Below are positions 1 to 7,508 of a stretch of DNA of 64,000 nucleotides, piece by piece (position 1 is the first letter of the stretch; each line of letters opens with the position of its first letter). The notes beneath the pieces are model-generated. The model worked only from the letters and a program-made list of their open reading frames with translations. It was not told the origin of the DNA and ran no database searches. Source of the stretch: Thermoplasmata archaeon (GTDB lineage Archaea; Thermoplasmatota; Thermoplasmata; Methanomassiliicoccales; Methanomethylophilaceae); contig SUSW01000034.1 of the NCBI GenBank assembly GCA_015063235.1, positions 1 to 64,000 on the forward strand. Reading direction: 5' to 3'. Position numbers and translations under genes: made by a program.

Positions 1-32
1 ATACTTTATTACACGCACGTACAGGTGTTCAA

Positions 33-431
33 ATGGCAGAATTCAAAGCTGTTGTTAATGACAAGAAAACCGGAAAGTCCTACAATGTGGCTGTCTCCGG
101 TCACCACGCGAACTCTCTGATTGGTGTGAAGATCGGAGAGACAGTCGACGGAGTCTTCTTTGGTCTCCCCGAGTACAAGATTAAGATCACCGGCGGATCT
201 GATTCCGACGGTACCCCCATGAGGAAGGACCTCCCCGGAAACAAGAGGCTCAAGCTCCTGCTCTCCGACGGAAAGGGATTCCACGAGGTGTACCACGGAG
301 AGAGGAAGAGAACCGCAATCCGCGGAAACACAATCTCCGACGCTATTGTCCAGATCAACTGTGTCATCGAAGAGTACGGACCCAAGTCCATCGAGGAGTG
401 TCTCAACCCCGAGGCACCCGCGGAGAACTGA
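33..431 (+). CDS. rps6e: Ribosomal protein S6e
   Basis: This is 30S ribosomal protein eS6, 132 aa, the short archaeal form without the long phosphorylated C-terminal tail of eukaryotic S6. The start [10 protein letters not shown], the glycine-rich segment [13 protein letters not shown] and the basic stretch GNKRLKLLL are the family's characteristic parts. The ATG at 33 is the only sensible start. The gene is first in the classical archaeal run S6e, aIF2-gamma, PIN protein. Its TGA stop (429-431) shares one base with the aIF2-gamma ATG, so translation is probably coupled. The promoter lies at or beyond the window edge. Confidence 0.97.
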   Translation: MAEFKAVVNDKKTGKSYNVAVSGHHANSLIGVKIGETVDGVFFGLPEYKIKITGGSDSDGTPMRKDLPGNKRLKLLLSDGKGFHEVYHGERKRTAIRGNTISDAIVQINCVIEEYGPKSIEECLNPEAPAEN

Positions 432-1669
432 TGAAAGTCCCAAAGCAGCCCGAGATAAACATCGGGATGATCGGTCACGACGACCACGGTAAGACCACTC
501 TTACCAAAGCTCTCTCCGGAGAGTGGACCGACCGTCACTCCGAAGAGCTGAAGAGAGGAATCTCGATCCGTCTCGGGTACGCAGACGTAGCATTCTACAA
601 ATGTCCTGAGTGCCAGGGTGCTGCAGCGTACGGTACCACCAAGAAGTGTAAGAACTGCGGTGCCGACGCCGAGTACCTCAGGGCGGTGTCCTTCGTGGAC
701 GCTCCCGGGCACGAGACCCTGATGGCGACGATGCTGTCGGGGGCTGCTCTCATGGACGGAGCGCTCTTATTGGTAGCTGCCAACGAGAAGTGTCCCCAGC
801 CTCAGACGAAAGAGCATCTCATGGCCCTTTCGATCATCGGTATCGATAAGATCATCATCGTTCAGAACAAGATCGATATCGTCAGCAGGGAGCAGGCAAT
901 CGAGAACTACAAGCAGATCAAAGAGTTCGTCAAGGGAACCATCGCAGAGAACGCACCCATCATCCCCATCTCGGCCAACCGCGGTGTCAACATAGATATG
1001 CTCATCCAGGCTATCGAGGAGAACATCGTCGCCAAGATCAAGAGGGATTCCAAGGCATCCCCGCTGATGCATGTGGCACGTTCATTCGACATCAACTCGC
1101 CCGGTACCAAGCCGGCAGACCTCAAGGGAGGAGTCCTGGGAGGAACACTCATCCAGGGAACCTTGAAGGTCGGCGACGAGATCGAGATTTCCCCTGGAAG
1201 GAAGACCGAGGTAGCCGGAAAGACTGTCTACGAGAGGATCACGGCCACCGTCACCTCACTGGAGGCGGGAGGACGTTCCGTCAAATCGGTCGTTCCCGGA
1301 GGACTCATCGCGATCGGAACAGGATTGGATGCGTCCATCACGAAATCTGACGGATTGACGGGAAGGGTCATCGGTGTTCCCGGTGAGCTCCCTGCGGTCG
1401 TACACGACTTCAAGATGAAGACCACTCTCCTCGACCGTGTCGTAGGTTCTTCTGCTGAACTCTCGGTCGAGGACATTAAGAGCAACGAACCCCTTATGCT
1501 CAGTGTCGGAACCGCGACAACCGTCGGTATCGTCAAGAGTGCAAGGAACGATTCGGCAGAAGTGGTCCTGAAGATCCCGGTTTGCATATTGCCTGGTCAG
1601 AGGGTCGCCATCTCCAGAAGGATCTCCAACAAGTGGAGATTGATCGGATACGGTATTGTCGATCAGTGA
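431..1669 (+). CDS. eif2g: Translation initiation factor aIF2 gamma subunit (GTPase)
   Basis: This is the GTP-binding core of aIF2, which delivers initiator Met-tRNA to the 30S subunit; 412 aa. The G domain shows G1 [11 protein letters not shown]3 DAPGHE and G4 NKID. A zinc knuckle (CPEC ... CKNC) lies between switch 1 and G3, as usual for this subunit. EF-Tu-like domains 2 and 3 follow (for example KGGVLGGTL, and the end [14 protein letters not shown]). The start [16 protein letters not shown] at 431 overlaps the S6e stop by one base. One oddity: the G1 motif, normally GHVDHGKT, reads GHDDHGKT here, an acidic residue where EF-Tu has the hydrophobic-gate Val20. The codon is GAC at roughly 479-481. 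Confidence 0.97.
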   Translation: MKVPKQPEINIGMIGHDDHGKTTLTKALSGEWTDRHSEELKRGISIRLGYADVAFYKCPECQGAAAYGTTKKCKNCGADAEYLRAVSFVDAPGHETLMATMLSGAALMDGALLLVAANEKCPQPQTKEHLMALSIIGIDKIIIVQNKIDIVSREQAIENYKQIKEFVKGTIAENAPIIPISANRGVNIDMLIQAIEENIVAKIKRDSKASPLMHVARSFDINSPGTKPADLKGGVLGGTLIQGTLKVGDEIEISPGRKTEVAGKTVYERITATVTSLEAGGRSVKSVVPGGLIAIGTGLDASITKSDGLTGRVIGVPGELPAVVHDFKMKTTLLDRVVGSSAELSVEDIKSNEPLMLSVGTATTVGIVKSARNDSAEVVLKIPVCILPGQRVAISRRISNKWRLIGYGIVDQ

Positions 1670-1673
1670 GATC

Positions 1674-2042
1674 ATGCAGACCGTCGTGCTCGACACAAAC
1701 GCTTTACTCATGCCTTTTGAGATGAAGATGAACCTCGATCTCGCTCTCAGGGATCTCCTGGGCGAGGTCAGGATCGTCGTCCCCGGACCTCTGGTCGGGG
1801 AGCTTAAACATATGAATCACCGCTATGCCAAGGCAGCTATCGCTCTGGCCCGCAAATACGAGATCATTCCGACCGAATACACCGGTGATAACGCTGTCAT
1901 AGAGATGGCGGCTAGAACCGGAGGTTATGTCCTGACCAACGATAAGGAACTGAGGAGGAGGCTCAGGAAGGAGGGCGTGCCGATCATCATGCTCCGTTCC
2001 GGAAGCCACCTCGTTATAGATTCGTACCTCGGCGAGGAATGA
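1674..2042 (+). CDS. PIN-domain ribonuclease, Fcf1/Utp24-like
   Basis: A 122-aa single PIN domain. Acidic metal-binding residues sit in the usual places: VVLDTNALL at the N-terminus, a mid-protein Glu (LVGELKHM) and LTNDKELRRRL near the C-terminus. In archaea this gene follows S6e and aIF2-gamma and is usually annotated as an Fcf1/Utp24-type rRNA-processing nuclease. I chose the ATG at 1674, four bases after the aIF2-gamma stop; an upstream TTG at 1656 would overlap that gene. The rRNA-processing role is inferred from family and context, and a VapC-like function cannot be excluded from the domain alone. Confidence 0.85.
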   Translation: MQTVVLDTNALLMPFEMKMNLDLALRDLLGEVRIVVPGPLVGELKHMNHRYAKAAIALARKYEIIPTEYTGDNAVIEMAARTGGYVLTNDKELRRRLRKEGVPIIMLRSGSHLVIDSYLGEE

Positions 2043-2043
2043 A

Positions 2044-2874
2044 TCAGATAAGCGGATAGGGCGGTTTCTCAGGTGTCGATCCGTCGTAAGGTTCTCTTCC
2101 GAGTTCCTTCAATTTGTCCATGATCAGCTCTTTGCCTTGATCGGTTATTCCGTATACAGGTACTTTGCTGCCCGCTGCCAGATATTTCTCGGGACTCCTG
2201 TGGTACATGTCCCTGATCGATTTAGAGGCGCAAGCGGTTATGACATCGAACAGTTCGAATGCATCCTCGGCCTGTTTCTCGGTCATTCCGGATGTGTGCA
2301 CCCCCATTATGACGAGGTCGCTCCCGAACATGTCCCTCATCACCCATGCATCCTCCACCGATGCGGTGGTGACCGCGACCTTGTGCATCCCTTTGTCATA
2401 TGCTAGGCATACTCCTTCGACCATGTCGATCTTCGCTGTGTCCGGATCGATGACGTTCTCGGGTCCGATGGCCTCGATGACCTTCGGTATGGGTTCGGTC
2501 TCCCTGATCCCGGAAATCCTTCCGCCCATGCCTTGTACGATGCAGGGATTCCTGATGACCGCCGTACCGCAGCCGTCGGCGGCGATGACAGCCGCCTCGA
2601 TTTTCTTATTCTTAAGAGCTAAGCACAGAATCTCTGATATTCCGAATGACAGGAAGTTGTCCATCTCCGTCTGTCTGTTCTCGCAGCACATGCCGAACGT
2701 CTTCATGCGGTACTCTATGTTTTCCCTGACGGTATCCTTGTTGAGTTCCTTGATACCGCGAACCTGATCGAACAGAGGACAGTACTTGACCTTGGGTTCC
2801 GTGACATCGACCACTTTTCCGTCTTCGATGGTCACACGGCTGAGCCCGAGGCACTCCATGACATGTTTGGACAT
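2044..2874 (-). CDS. Methanogenesis marker protein 8 (DUF2099)
   Basis: A 276-aa protein matching the DUF2099/methanogenesis marker 8 family by its start (HVMECLGLSRVTIEDGKVVD), the conserved CPLFDQVRG block and a cysteine-containing central part (GMCCENRQTE, AADGCGTAVI). The family is nearly restricted to methanogens; its biochemical role is not established. The C-terminal half contains a segment about tracking and excluding candidates typical of the family (VTTASVEDAWVMRDMFGSD). It converges on the PIN gene with one base between the stop codons. The gene is a strong taxonomic indicator of a methanogen. Confidence 0.88.
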   Translation of the reverse strand: MSKHVMECLGLSRVTIEDGKVVDVTEPKVKYCPLFDQVRGIKELNKDTVRENIEYRMKTFGMCCENRQTEMDNFLSFGISEILCLALKNKKIEAAVIAADGCGTAVIRNPCIVQGMGGRISGIRETEPIPKVIEAIGPENVIDPDTAKIDMVEGVCLAYDKGMHKVAVTTASVEDAWVMRDMFGSDLVIMGVHTSGMTEKQAEDAFELFDVITACASKSIRDMYHRSPEKYLAAGSKVPVYGITDQGKELIMDKLKELGREPYDGSTPEKPPYPLI

Positions 2875-2964
2875 GATATCGCTCCGAAGACAGTACTCAC
2901 CTGTCCGTTCTTATTGGTTTCTGGACAGGTCTTGGAATGTATGATGGAGAAGAAAGAGAAAGAT

Positions 2965-2984
2965 GGCCGTTCCGAAGAACGGCC
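2965..2984 (-). terminator. Hairpin terminator after the cyclophilin gene
   Basis: A perfect 8-bp stem GGCCGTTC/GAACGGCC with a 4-nt CGAA loop lies 15 bp beyond the cyclophilin stop. On the minus strand it is followed by a pyrimidine-rich tract (TCTTTCTCTTTCTTCT), consistent with archaeal termination. Confidence 0.7.
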
Positions 2985-2999
2985 TTATGATTAGGGGTT

Positions 3000-3479
3000 T
3001 CACTCGATGACTTCGACGGAGACGAGTTTGACCTCTTCGATGGGTCTGTCGCCTCTGTCCGTCCTGACCTTGCTGATCTTGTCCGCAACATCCATTCCCT
3101 CGAGAACGGTACCGAAGACAGGGTGTGCGTAGGGGGTCCTAGGGTCCTCTTTGTCAAGGTATGTGTTGTCGACGACGTTGATGAAGAACTGGCTTCCTCC
3201 CGAATGAGGCCTTCCTGTGTTCGCCATCGCGATGGTTCCTCTTTTGTTCGAGTGTCCGGTTCCGAACTCGTCTTCGATTGTGTATCCGGGTCCGCCCATT
3301 CCGGTTCCCTGGGGGTCTCCTCCCTGGATCATGAAGTCCTCGATGACCCTGTGGAAGATGGTGCCGTTGTAGAATCCTTCCTTGGCGAGTTTGACGAAGT
3401 TGCCTGTGGTGATAGGCATGTCGTCGTGCATCTGGATTTTGATGTCGCCCATCGAGGTGTGCATGATTACTGTTGTCAT
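3000..3479 (-). CDS. Cyclophilin-type peptidyl-prolyl cis-trans isomerase
   Basis: A 159-aa single-domain cytosolic cyclophilin. Active-site blocks are visible: FHRVIEDFMIQGGDPQGTG (catalytic Arg plus FMIQGGD), GTIAMANTG, SGGSQFFI and HPVFGTV. It should catalyse proline isomerisation in protein folding. There is no signal peptide. It is transcribed away from the flavoprotein gene at 3564 and is followed by a clear hairpin. The start ATG at 3479 gives MTTVIMHTSMGDIKIQ, the usual N-terminus. Confidence 0.97.
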   Translation of the reverse strand: MTTVIMHTSMGDIKIQMHDDMPITTGNFVKLAKEGFYNGTIFHRVIEDFMIQGGDPQGTGMGGPGYTIEDEFGTGHSNKRGTIAMANTGRPHSGGSQFFINVVDNTYLDKEDPRTPYAHPVFGTVLEGMDVADKISKVRTDRGDRPIEEVKLVSVEVIE

Positions 3480-3563
3480 GAACGGTGGATATGGGTACTA
3501 AGAGATAAACCTACATGGAAGGCCGGGCAAGACAATATAACCTCAATCGTCCTAGACCGGACC

Positions 3564-4184
3564 ATGAAGGTATTGCTAGTCAACGGAAGCCCCCATGAGA
3601 AGGGCTGTACGTACACATCTCTGAGCGAAGTCGCAAAGACACTGGAGGAGAACGGAATCCAGACCGAGATCCATTGGATCGGCAAGGGAGACATAGTAGG
3701 ATGCAAGGCATGCGGATACTGCAAGCAGAAGGGACGCTGCGTCACGGATGACGATGTGAACAGGGTATCTGAGAGGATCGATGAGTTCGACGGATTCGTG
3801 TTCGGTGCCCCTGTTTACTATTCCGGAGTTGCAGGACAGATGAACTCCTGGATGGACCGTTTCTTCTACGTGAACTCCTCCAAGATGGGCGGGAAGGTAG
3901 GTGCATCCGTGGTCAATGCACGCAGAGGCGGCAACTCGGCATCGTTCGAGAGGCTGAACCAGTATTATCTGATATGCGGAATGGTCGTTCCCGGCTCCCA
4001 GTATTGGAACATGACCCACGGGAACACGGTAGAGGAGGTCGTCCAGGATAAGGAAGGGATGCAGACCATGAGGGCTCTCGGAAGGAACATGGCCTGGCTG
4101 CTGAAATCGATAGAGGCCGGAAAGAAGGAAGGCCTTCAGTTCCCCCAGCGCGAGCCGTGGGAGCGCACGAACTTCATAAGATGA
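3564..4184 (+). CDS. Iron-sulfur flavoprotein-like NAD(P)H/FMN reductase
   Basis: A 206-aa flavodoxin-like protein. It begins MKVLLVNGSPHEKGCTYTSL, the FMN phosphate loop of the NADPH-dependent FMN reductase superfamily. A compact cluster CKACGYCKQKGRC (spacing C-x2-C-x2-C-x4-C) resembles the 4Fe-4S site of methanogen iron-sulfur flavoproteins (Isf). GAPVYYSGVAGQM is the second FMN-binding loop. The frame is open much further upstream, but that part is antisense to the cyclophilin; the ATG at 3564 lies about 28 bp after an AATATAAC TATA-like box, fitting a leaderless message. Role: electron transfer or redox defence. Redox partners are not identifiable here. Confidence 0.85.
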   Translation: MKVLLVNGSPHEKGCTYTSLSEVAKTLEENGIQTEIHWIGKGDIVGCKACGYCKQKGRCVTDDDVNRVSERIDEFDGFVFGAPVYYSGVAGQMNSWMDRFFYVNSSKMGGKVGASVVNARRGGNSASFERLNQYYLICGMVVPGSQYWNMTHGNTVEEVVQDKEGMQTMRALGRNMAWLLKSIEAGKKEGLQFPQREPWERTNFIR

Positions 4185-4188
4185 ACCG

Positions 4189-4205
4189 ACGGGGCATCGC
4201 CCCGT
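4189..4205. terminator. Shared hairpin between convergent genes
   Basis: A 7-bp stem ACGGGGC/GCCCCGT with an ATC loop sits between the convergent flavoprotein and methyltransferase genes. On the plus strand it is followed by TCTTTTCTC. It probably terminates both transcripts. Confidence 0.65.
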
Positions 4206-4212
4206 TCTTTTC

Positions 4213-5331
4213 TCAAACTCCTTTGGATTTCAGGTGTTTTCCCGACAGTATGTTGGTCATGATGCACAGGTCATTGATGATATCCCTGCGGGTCAGGAAG
4301 TAGATCTTTTCGTTGTTCTCCTTGTAGAAATCGACGAATCCAGCATCTTTCAGCTTCTTCATGTCATGCGATGCTAGGGGATACGAGCACCCGAGCAGCT
4401 CGGCGGCCTGACCTACGGTCAGGTCCACAGAGCACATGGATAGGAGGAGCTTTACGCAGTCCTTGTTGGAAAGCACGGACCAGGTATCCTTGATGTCGTC
4501 GGACATCCCGTCCACGAGCCCCATGACAGGTTCCAGCTGATCGGGTCCGGGCCCGTCGGCTATAGATACGTTGGAGTATGGAAGGCGGGCGCATACGGCG
4601 AAGTTCACGGGAGCATGGATGCCGGTATCGCCGGTCCTGTTATCACCGGCATCCAGGTAACGGATGTCTATGTCTCTGAATCCCAGTCTGCTGAGGATGT
4701 TTACATCCCATGTCGGACGGAACTCTCTGCTCAAAGGAAGCTCTTCGGCCAACCTGTCGCATCTGGTGAAATCCACATTGTTCACATTGGTCATGGTATG
4801 AAGGTCTTTACCTTCCCTTGTATTCAGAACGCTATAGGCATCCTCGTGGCTGAAGGACGGGTCGAATTTGTGCAGATAGTAGTTGCCGTCGAATACTATG
4901 ATCTATCCGCCGGGTCTGAGGAGCTTCTTCCATTTGGTATAGGCCTCGGACGGCTTTGTGAGATTCCACAGGCAGTTCCTGGCGATGATAACGTCAAAGG
5001 AACCATGCGGGATCTTTGGGTCCTGGACATCATCCTCTATGAATTCGATATCGGCATCGTAATTCTTTGCCAGCCCTCTTGCTGCTTCAAGCATCACAGG
5101 GTTGTTATCGATGGCATAGACCTCGTGTCCCATGAGTGCGACCTCGATGGCGACCGTTCCCACACCTGTACCCATATCAGCAATCTTGCATCTGCCTTTG
5201 TCCTTCAGGAACATGTTGAGCATGAAGCTCAGGTCCGTATTGGAATTCAGAATAAGGCGAGAGTATTCCAGGAGTCCGGGGATACGGTCCGTCCAGTACC
5301 TTTCGAATTCTTCTTCCAAATCGGAGCGCAT
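4213..5331 (-). CDS. SAM-dependent methyltransferase fused to ArsR-type HTH, with in-frame UAG
   Basis: Read through one TAG, this is a 372-aa protein. Residues 1-142 are a class I SAM methyltransferase: motif I IADMGTGVGT (50-59), acidic loop AIDNN, and IARNCLWNL. The post-motif III strand reads LLRPGG-[UAG143]-IIVFDGNYY; family members have an ordinary residue at this spot (typically LRPGGRLLVFD). Without read-through the Rossmann fold is cut. After the rest of that domain comes a winged helix (about 280-345, LTVGQAAELLGCSYPLASHDMKKL) of ArsR type. The gene diverges from the FecCD importer and may control it or modify its cargo. The final stop is TGA. The alternative, a nonsense-mutated pseudogene, is less likely because the rest of the frame is clean. 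Confidence 0.85.
4903..4905 (-). other. In-frame UAG, candidate pyrrolysine codon 143
   Basis: The minus-strand context is GGC GGA TAG ATC ATA GTA. The codon lies between the conserved LRPGG turn and the following beta strand of the methyltransferase, and the same frame runs on for 229 codons to a TGA. Confidence 0.75.
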
Positions 5332-5587
5332 GCCCTCTACACGTCCTCTTAGATTTATAATAGTAGCACCGTGCCTATTAGATTAACATATTGTTTTATA
5401 TACAACATATTATAAAAAAATTTGATAAAATCACGGTAAATACGGTAATATTTTCATTCTGTTAAGTAACAACACCGATTATTTTCGTATGCCAGCAATT
5501 TAAATTAATTTTTGAATAATACCCTATTAATAAAGGTATGTTTGGTAACACTAATCATAAAATAGTAACACACTTAATGCAGGCCCA
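5332..5587. promoter_or_regulatory. Divergent AT-rich promoter region with GTAACA boxes
   Basis: This 256-bp intergenic region separates the methyltransferase-HTH gene (minus) from the FecCD operon (plus). It is strongly AT-rich. Two direct GTAACAC repeats, at 5545-5551 and 5565-5571, are 20 bp apart and flank a TATA-like CATAAAATAG (5556-5563); a third GTAACA copy is at about 5466. The box positions fit a repressor covering the importer promoter. A TATA-like TTATATACA near 5396 could serve either direction. The binding protein is unknown; the neighbouring ArsR fusion is an obvious candidate. Confidence 0.55.
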
Positions 5588-6658
5588 ATGAGCGAAGACG
5601 ATATCCCTACAAAGTCGAATTTCGAAGCGGAATATCGGAAGATGAAGGCGAAAAGGTTAGGATTCATCATCATCTGCGTGGTGGCCTGTTTGGTATTGGC
5701 CATATTCGCATCGACGGTGGGTTCCTACCCGATCACTTTTGCGGAGGCGATCGATAGTATTCTGGATGCCATTCTCGGAAGGACTCCGGAGGACGTCACT
5801 ATCTATCACATCGTTGTGAATCTGAGAATGCCTGCCATCGTGACCGCATTGGTATGCGGTTTCGGTCTGGCGATCTGCGGTGTCTGCATGCAGAGTATGC
5901 TGAAGAACCCGCTGGCGGATTCGTATACGATGGGTATATCGTCCGGAGCTGGTTTCGGAGCTGCCCTGGCGATGATCCTCGGTATAGAGCTTATCGGCGG
6001 TTCGGGAGTTGTCGCCAACGCTTTCATTTTTTCACTTCTTCCGGCTCTGGTGATTCTTTTCCTGAGCAAGTTCCGTAACGCGACCCCTACGATGATGATT
6101 CTGTGCGGAATAGCACTGATGTATCTGTTCAATGCGGCCACGCAGCTGTTCATGCTGATAGCGGATCCGGAGGACCTTTCAGCCGTTTACAAATGGATGA
6201 TCGGTTCCGTCGACGGTACCAGCATGGAGCAGGCAGCTTTGATTCTTGCAGTGGCGGTCCTCGGAACGATATATGTCCAATACATGTCCAATCAGCTCAA
6301 CCTGATGGGTCTGGGGGACGAGAGCGCCAAGACCCTTGGAGTGGATGTTGAGAGGAAGAGGCTCATCATGCTGATGGTGGTTACGTTGGTGGCCGCGACG
6401 ATTGTCAGTTTTACCGGTATAATCGGTTTCATTGGTCTTGTCGCTCCCCACATGGTAAGGGCGATCATAGGTACGGACAACAGGTATCTGATTCCGGCAT
6501 CAGGTTTCTTCGGAGCGCTCCTGTTATTGGTGTCGCATCTGGTGGCTATGGTGATTGCCGAACCTCTGGTTTTACCGGTAGGAGTCATCACGTCCTGTAT
6601 CGGAGGCCCGCTGTTCCTGTTCCTGATATTGCGCAACTCCAAGGAGGTGTGGTCATGA
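5588..6658 (+). CDS. FecCD/BtuC-family ABC transporter permease
   Basis: A 356-aa inner-membrane permease with about ten hydrophobic segments and family marks such as LRMPAIVTALVCGFGLAICG, MQSMLKNPLADSYTMG (conserved NPLADPY-type motif), FTGIIGFIGLVAPHMVR and the last helix. It transports iron chelates, haem or corrinoids together with the next two genes. The N-terminus carries a charged cytosolic extension before the first helix. The TGA stop overlaps the ATPase start (ATGA). The substrate cannot be told from sequence; in a methylotrophic methanogen both corrinoid and iron are plausible. Confidence 0.93.
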   Translation: MSEDDIPTKSNFEAEYRKMKAKRLGFIIICVVACLVLAIFASTVGSYPITFAEAIDSILDAILGRTPEDVTIYHIVVNLRMPAIVTALVCGFGLAICGVCMQSMLKNPLADSYTMGISSGAGFGAALAMILGIELIGGSGVVANAFIFSLLPALVILFLSKFRNATPTMMILCGIALMYLFNAATQLFMLIADPEDLSAVYKWMIGSVDGTSMEQAALILAVAVLGTIYVQYMSNQLNLMGLGDESAKTLGVDVERKRLIMLMVVTLVAATIVSFTGIIGFIGLVAPHMVRAIIGTDNRYLIPASGFFGALLLLVSHLVAMVIAEPLVLPVGVITSCIGGPLFLFLILRNSKEVWS

Positions 6659-7500
6659 CGCATGGTCATGAAAGCATAGATGGGACATCCATTCTGCTCG
6701 AGCCCCGCAGCAACCAGAACGAGGTCCAGTTCAGCGTGAAGATCGAGGATATGACGTTCGGATACGATGAGAAGACGATATTGGAGCATGTGAATCTGGA
6801 GATAGACCACCCCGGTCTTCTATGTATTCTCGGTCCGAACGGAGTCGGTAAGACTACCATCGTGAAGTGCATGAACAAGCTTCTGAAGCCGAAGAGCGGA
6901 CACGTCTATCTCAACGGGAAGGACATCAGCACGATGAGCCTTCTTGAGGTGGCTCAGACCCTGGCATTCGTTCCAAATTCATCCTCATCGGCCTTCTCCA
7001 TGTCAGTGGCAGAGGCCATCCTCATGGGAAGGCATCCGCGTGCCGGGTGGACCACATCCGAACGTGACATTAAGGTCGTCGATGCGGCCATCGACCTGAT
7101 GGGTCTGCAGGAGTTCGCTTCCAGGGACATCAGGCAGCTGAGCGCAGGACAGACCCAAAGAGTGCTGATAGCACGCGGGCTTGTGCAGGAGCCGGACATC
7201 CTGATCCTGGATGAACCCACGTCAAATTTGGATGTCAAATACCAGATGGATGTGATGAGGTTCCTCAAGGCATACGCACGCGACAGGCAGATACTTGTGA
7301 TCATGGTCTGCCATGATCTGAACATAACTGCCGCCTATGCGGATCGTGTGATCCTCATGTACGGTAAGAACGTGTTCGCAGACGGGGCTCCTGCTGAGGT
7401 CCTGACGGCTGAGAATATCCAAACCGTTTACAATGTTGAAGCTGAAGTAACTGAAAGGAATGGGGTACCGCAGATTCATCTGGTACCCAAATATGATTGA
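6655..7500 (+). CDS. FecE/BtuD-family ABC transporter ATPase
   Basis: A 281-aa nucleotide-binding subunit. Walker A is GPNGVGKTT, the signature is LSAGQTQRVLIARGL, Walker B is ILILDEPTSNLD and the H-loop is VCHDLN. It energises the FecCD-type permease upstream, with which it shares an ATGA overlap; a GTG at 6649 is an alternative start. It carries an unusual N-terminal extension of about 30 residues (MTHGHESIDG...) before the ABC domain. The stop is TGA. Confidence 0.95.
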   Translation: MTHGHESIDGTSILLEPRSNQNEVQFSVKIEDMTFGYDEKTILEHVNLEIDHPGLLCILGPNGVGKTTIVKCMNKLLKPKSGHVYLNGKDISTMSLLEVAQTLAFVPNSSSSAFSMSVAEAILMGRHPRAGWTTSERDIKVVDAAIDLMGLQEFASRDIRQLSAGQTQRVLIARGLVQEPDILILDEPTSNLDVKYQMDVMRFLKAYARDRQILVIMVCHDLNITAAYADRVILMYGKNVFADGAPAEVLTAENIQTVYNVEAEVTERNGVPQIHLVPKYD

Positions 7501-7508
7501 GTGGTAAT

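Noticed and set aside
3123-3563. A long upstream extension of the flavoprotein frame
   Set aside because: It is antisense to the cyclophilin and has no flavodoxin-like content; the FMN motif begins at the ATG at 3564.
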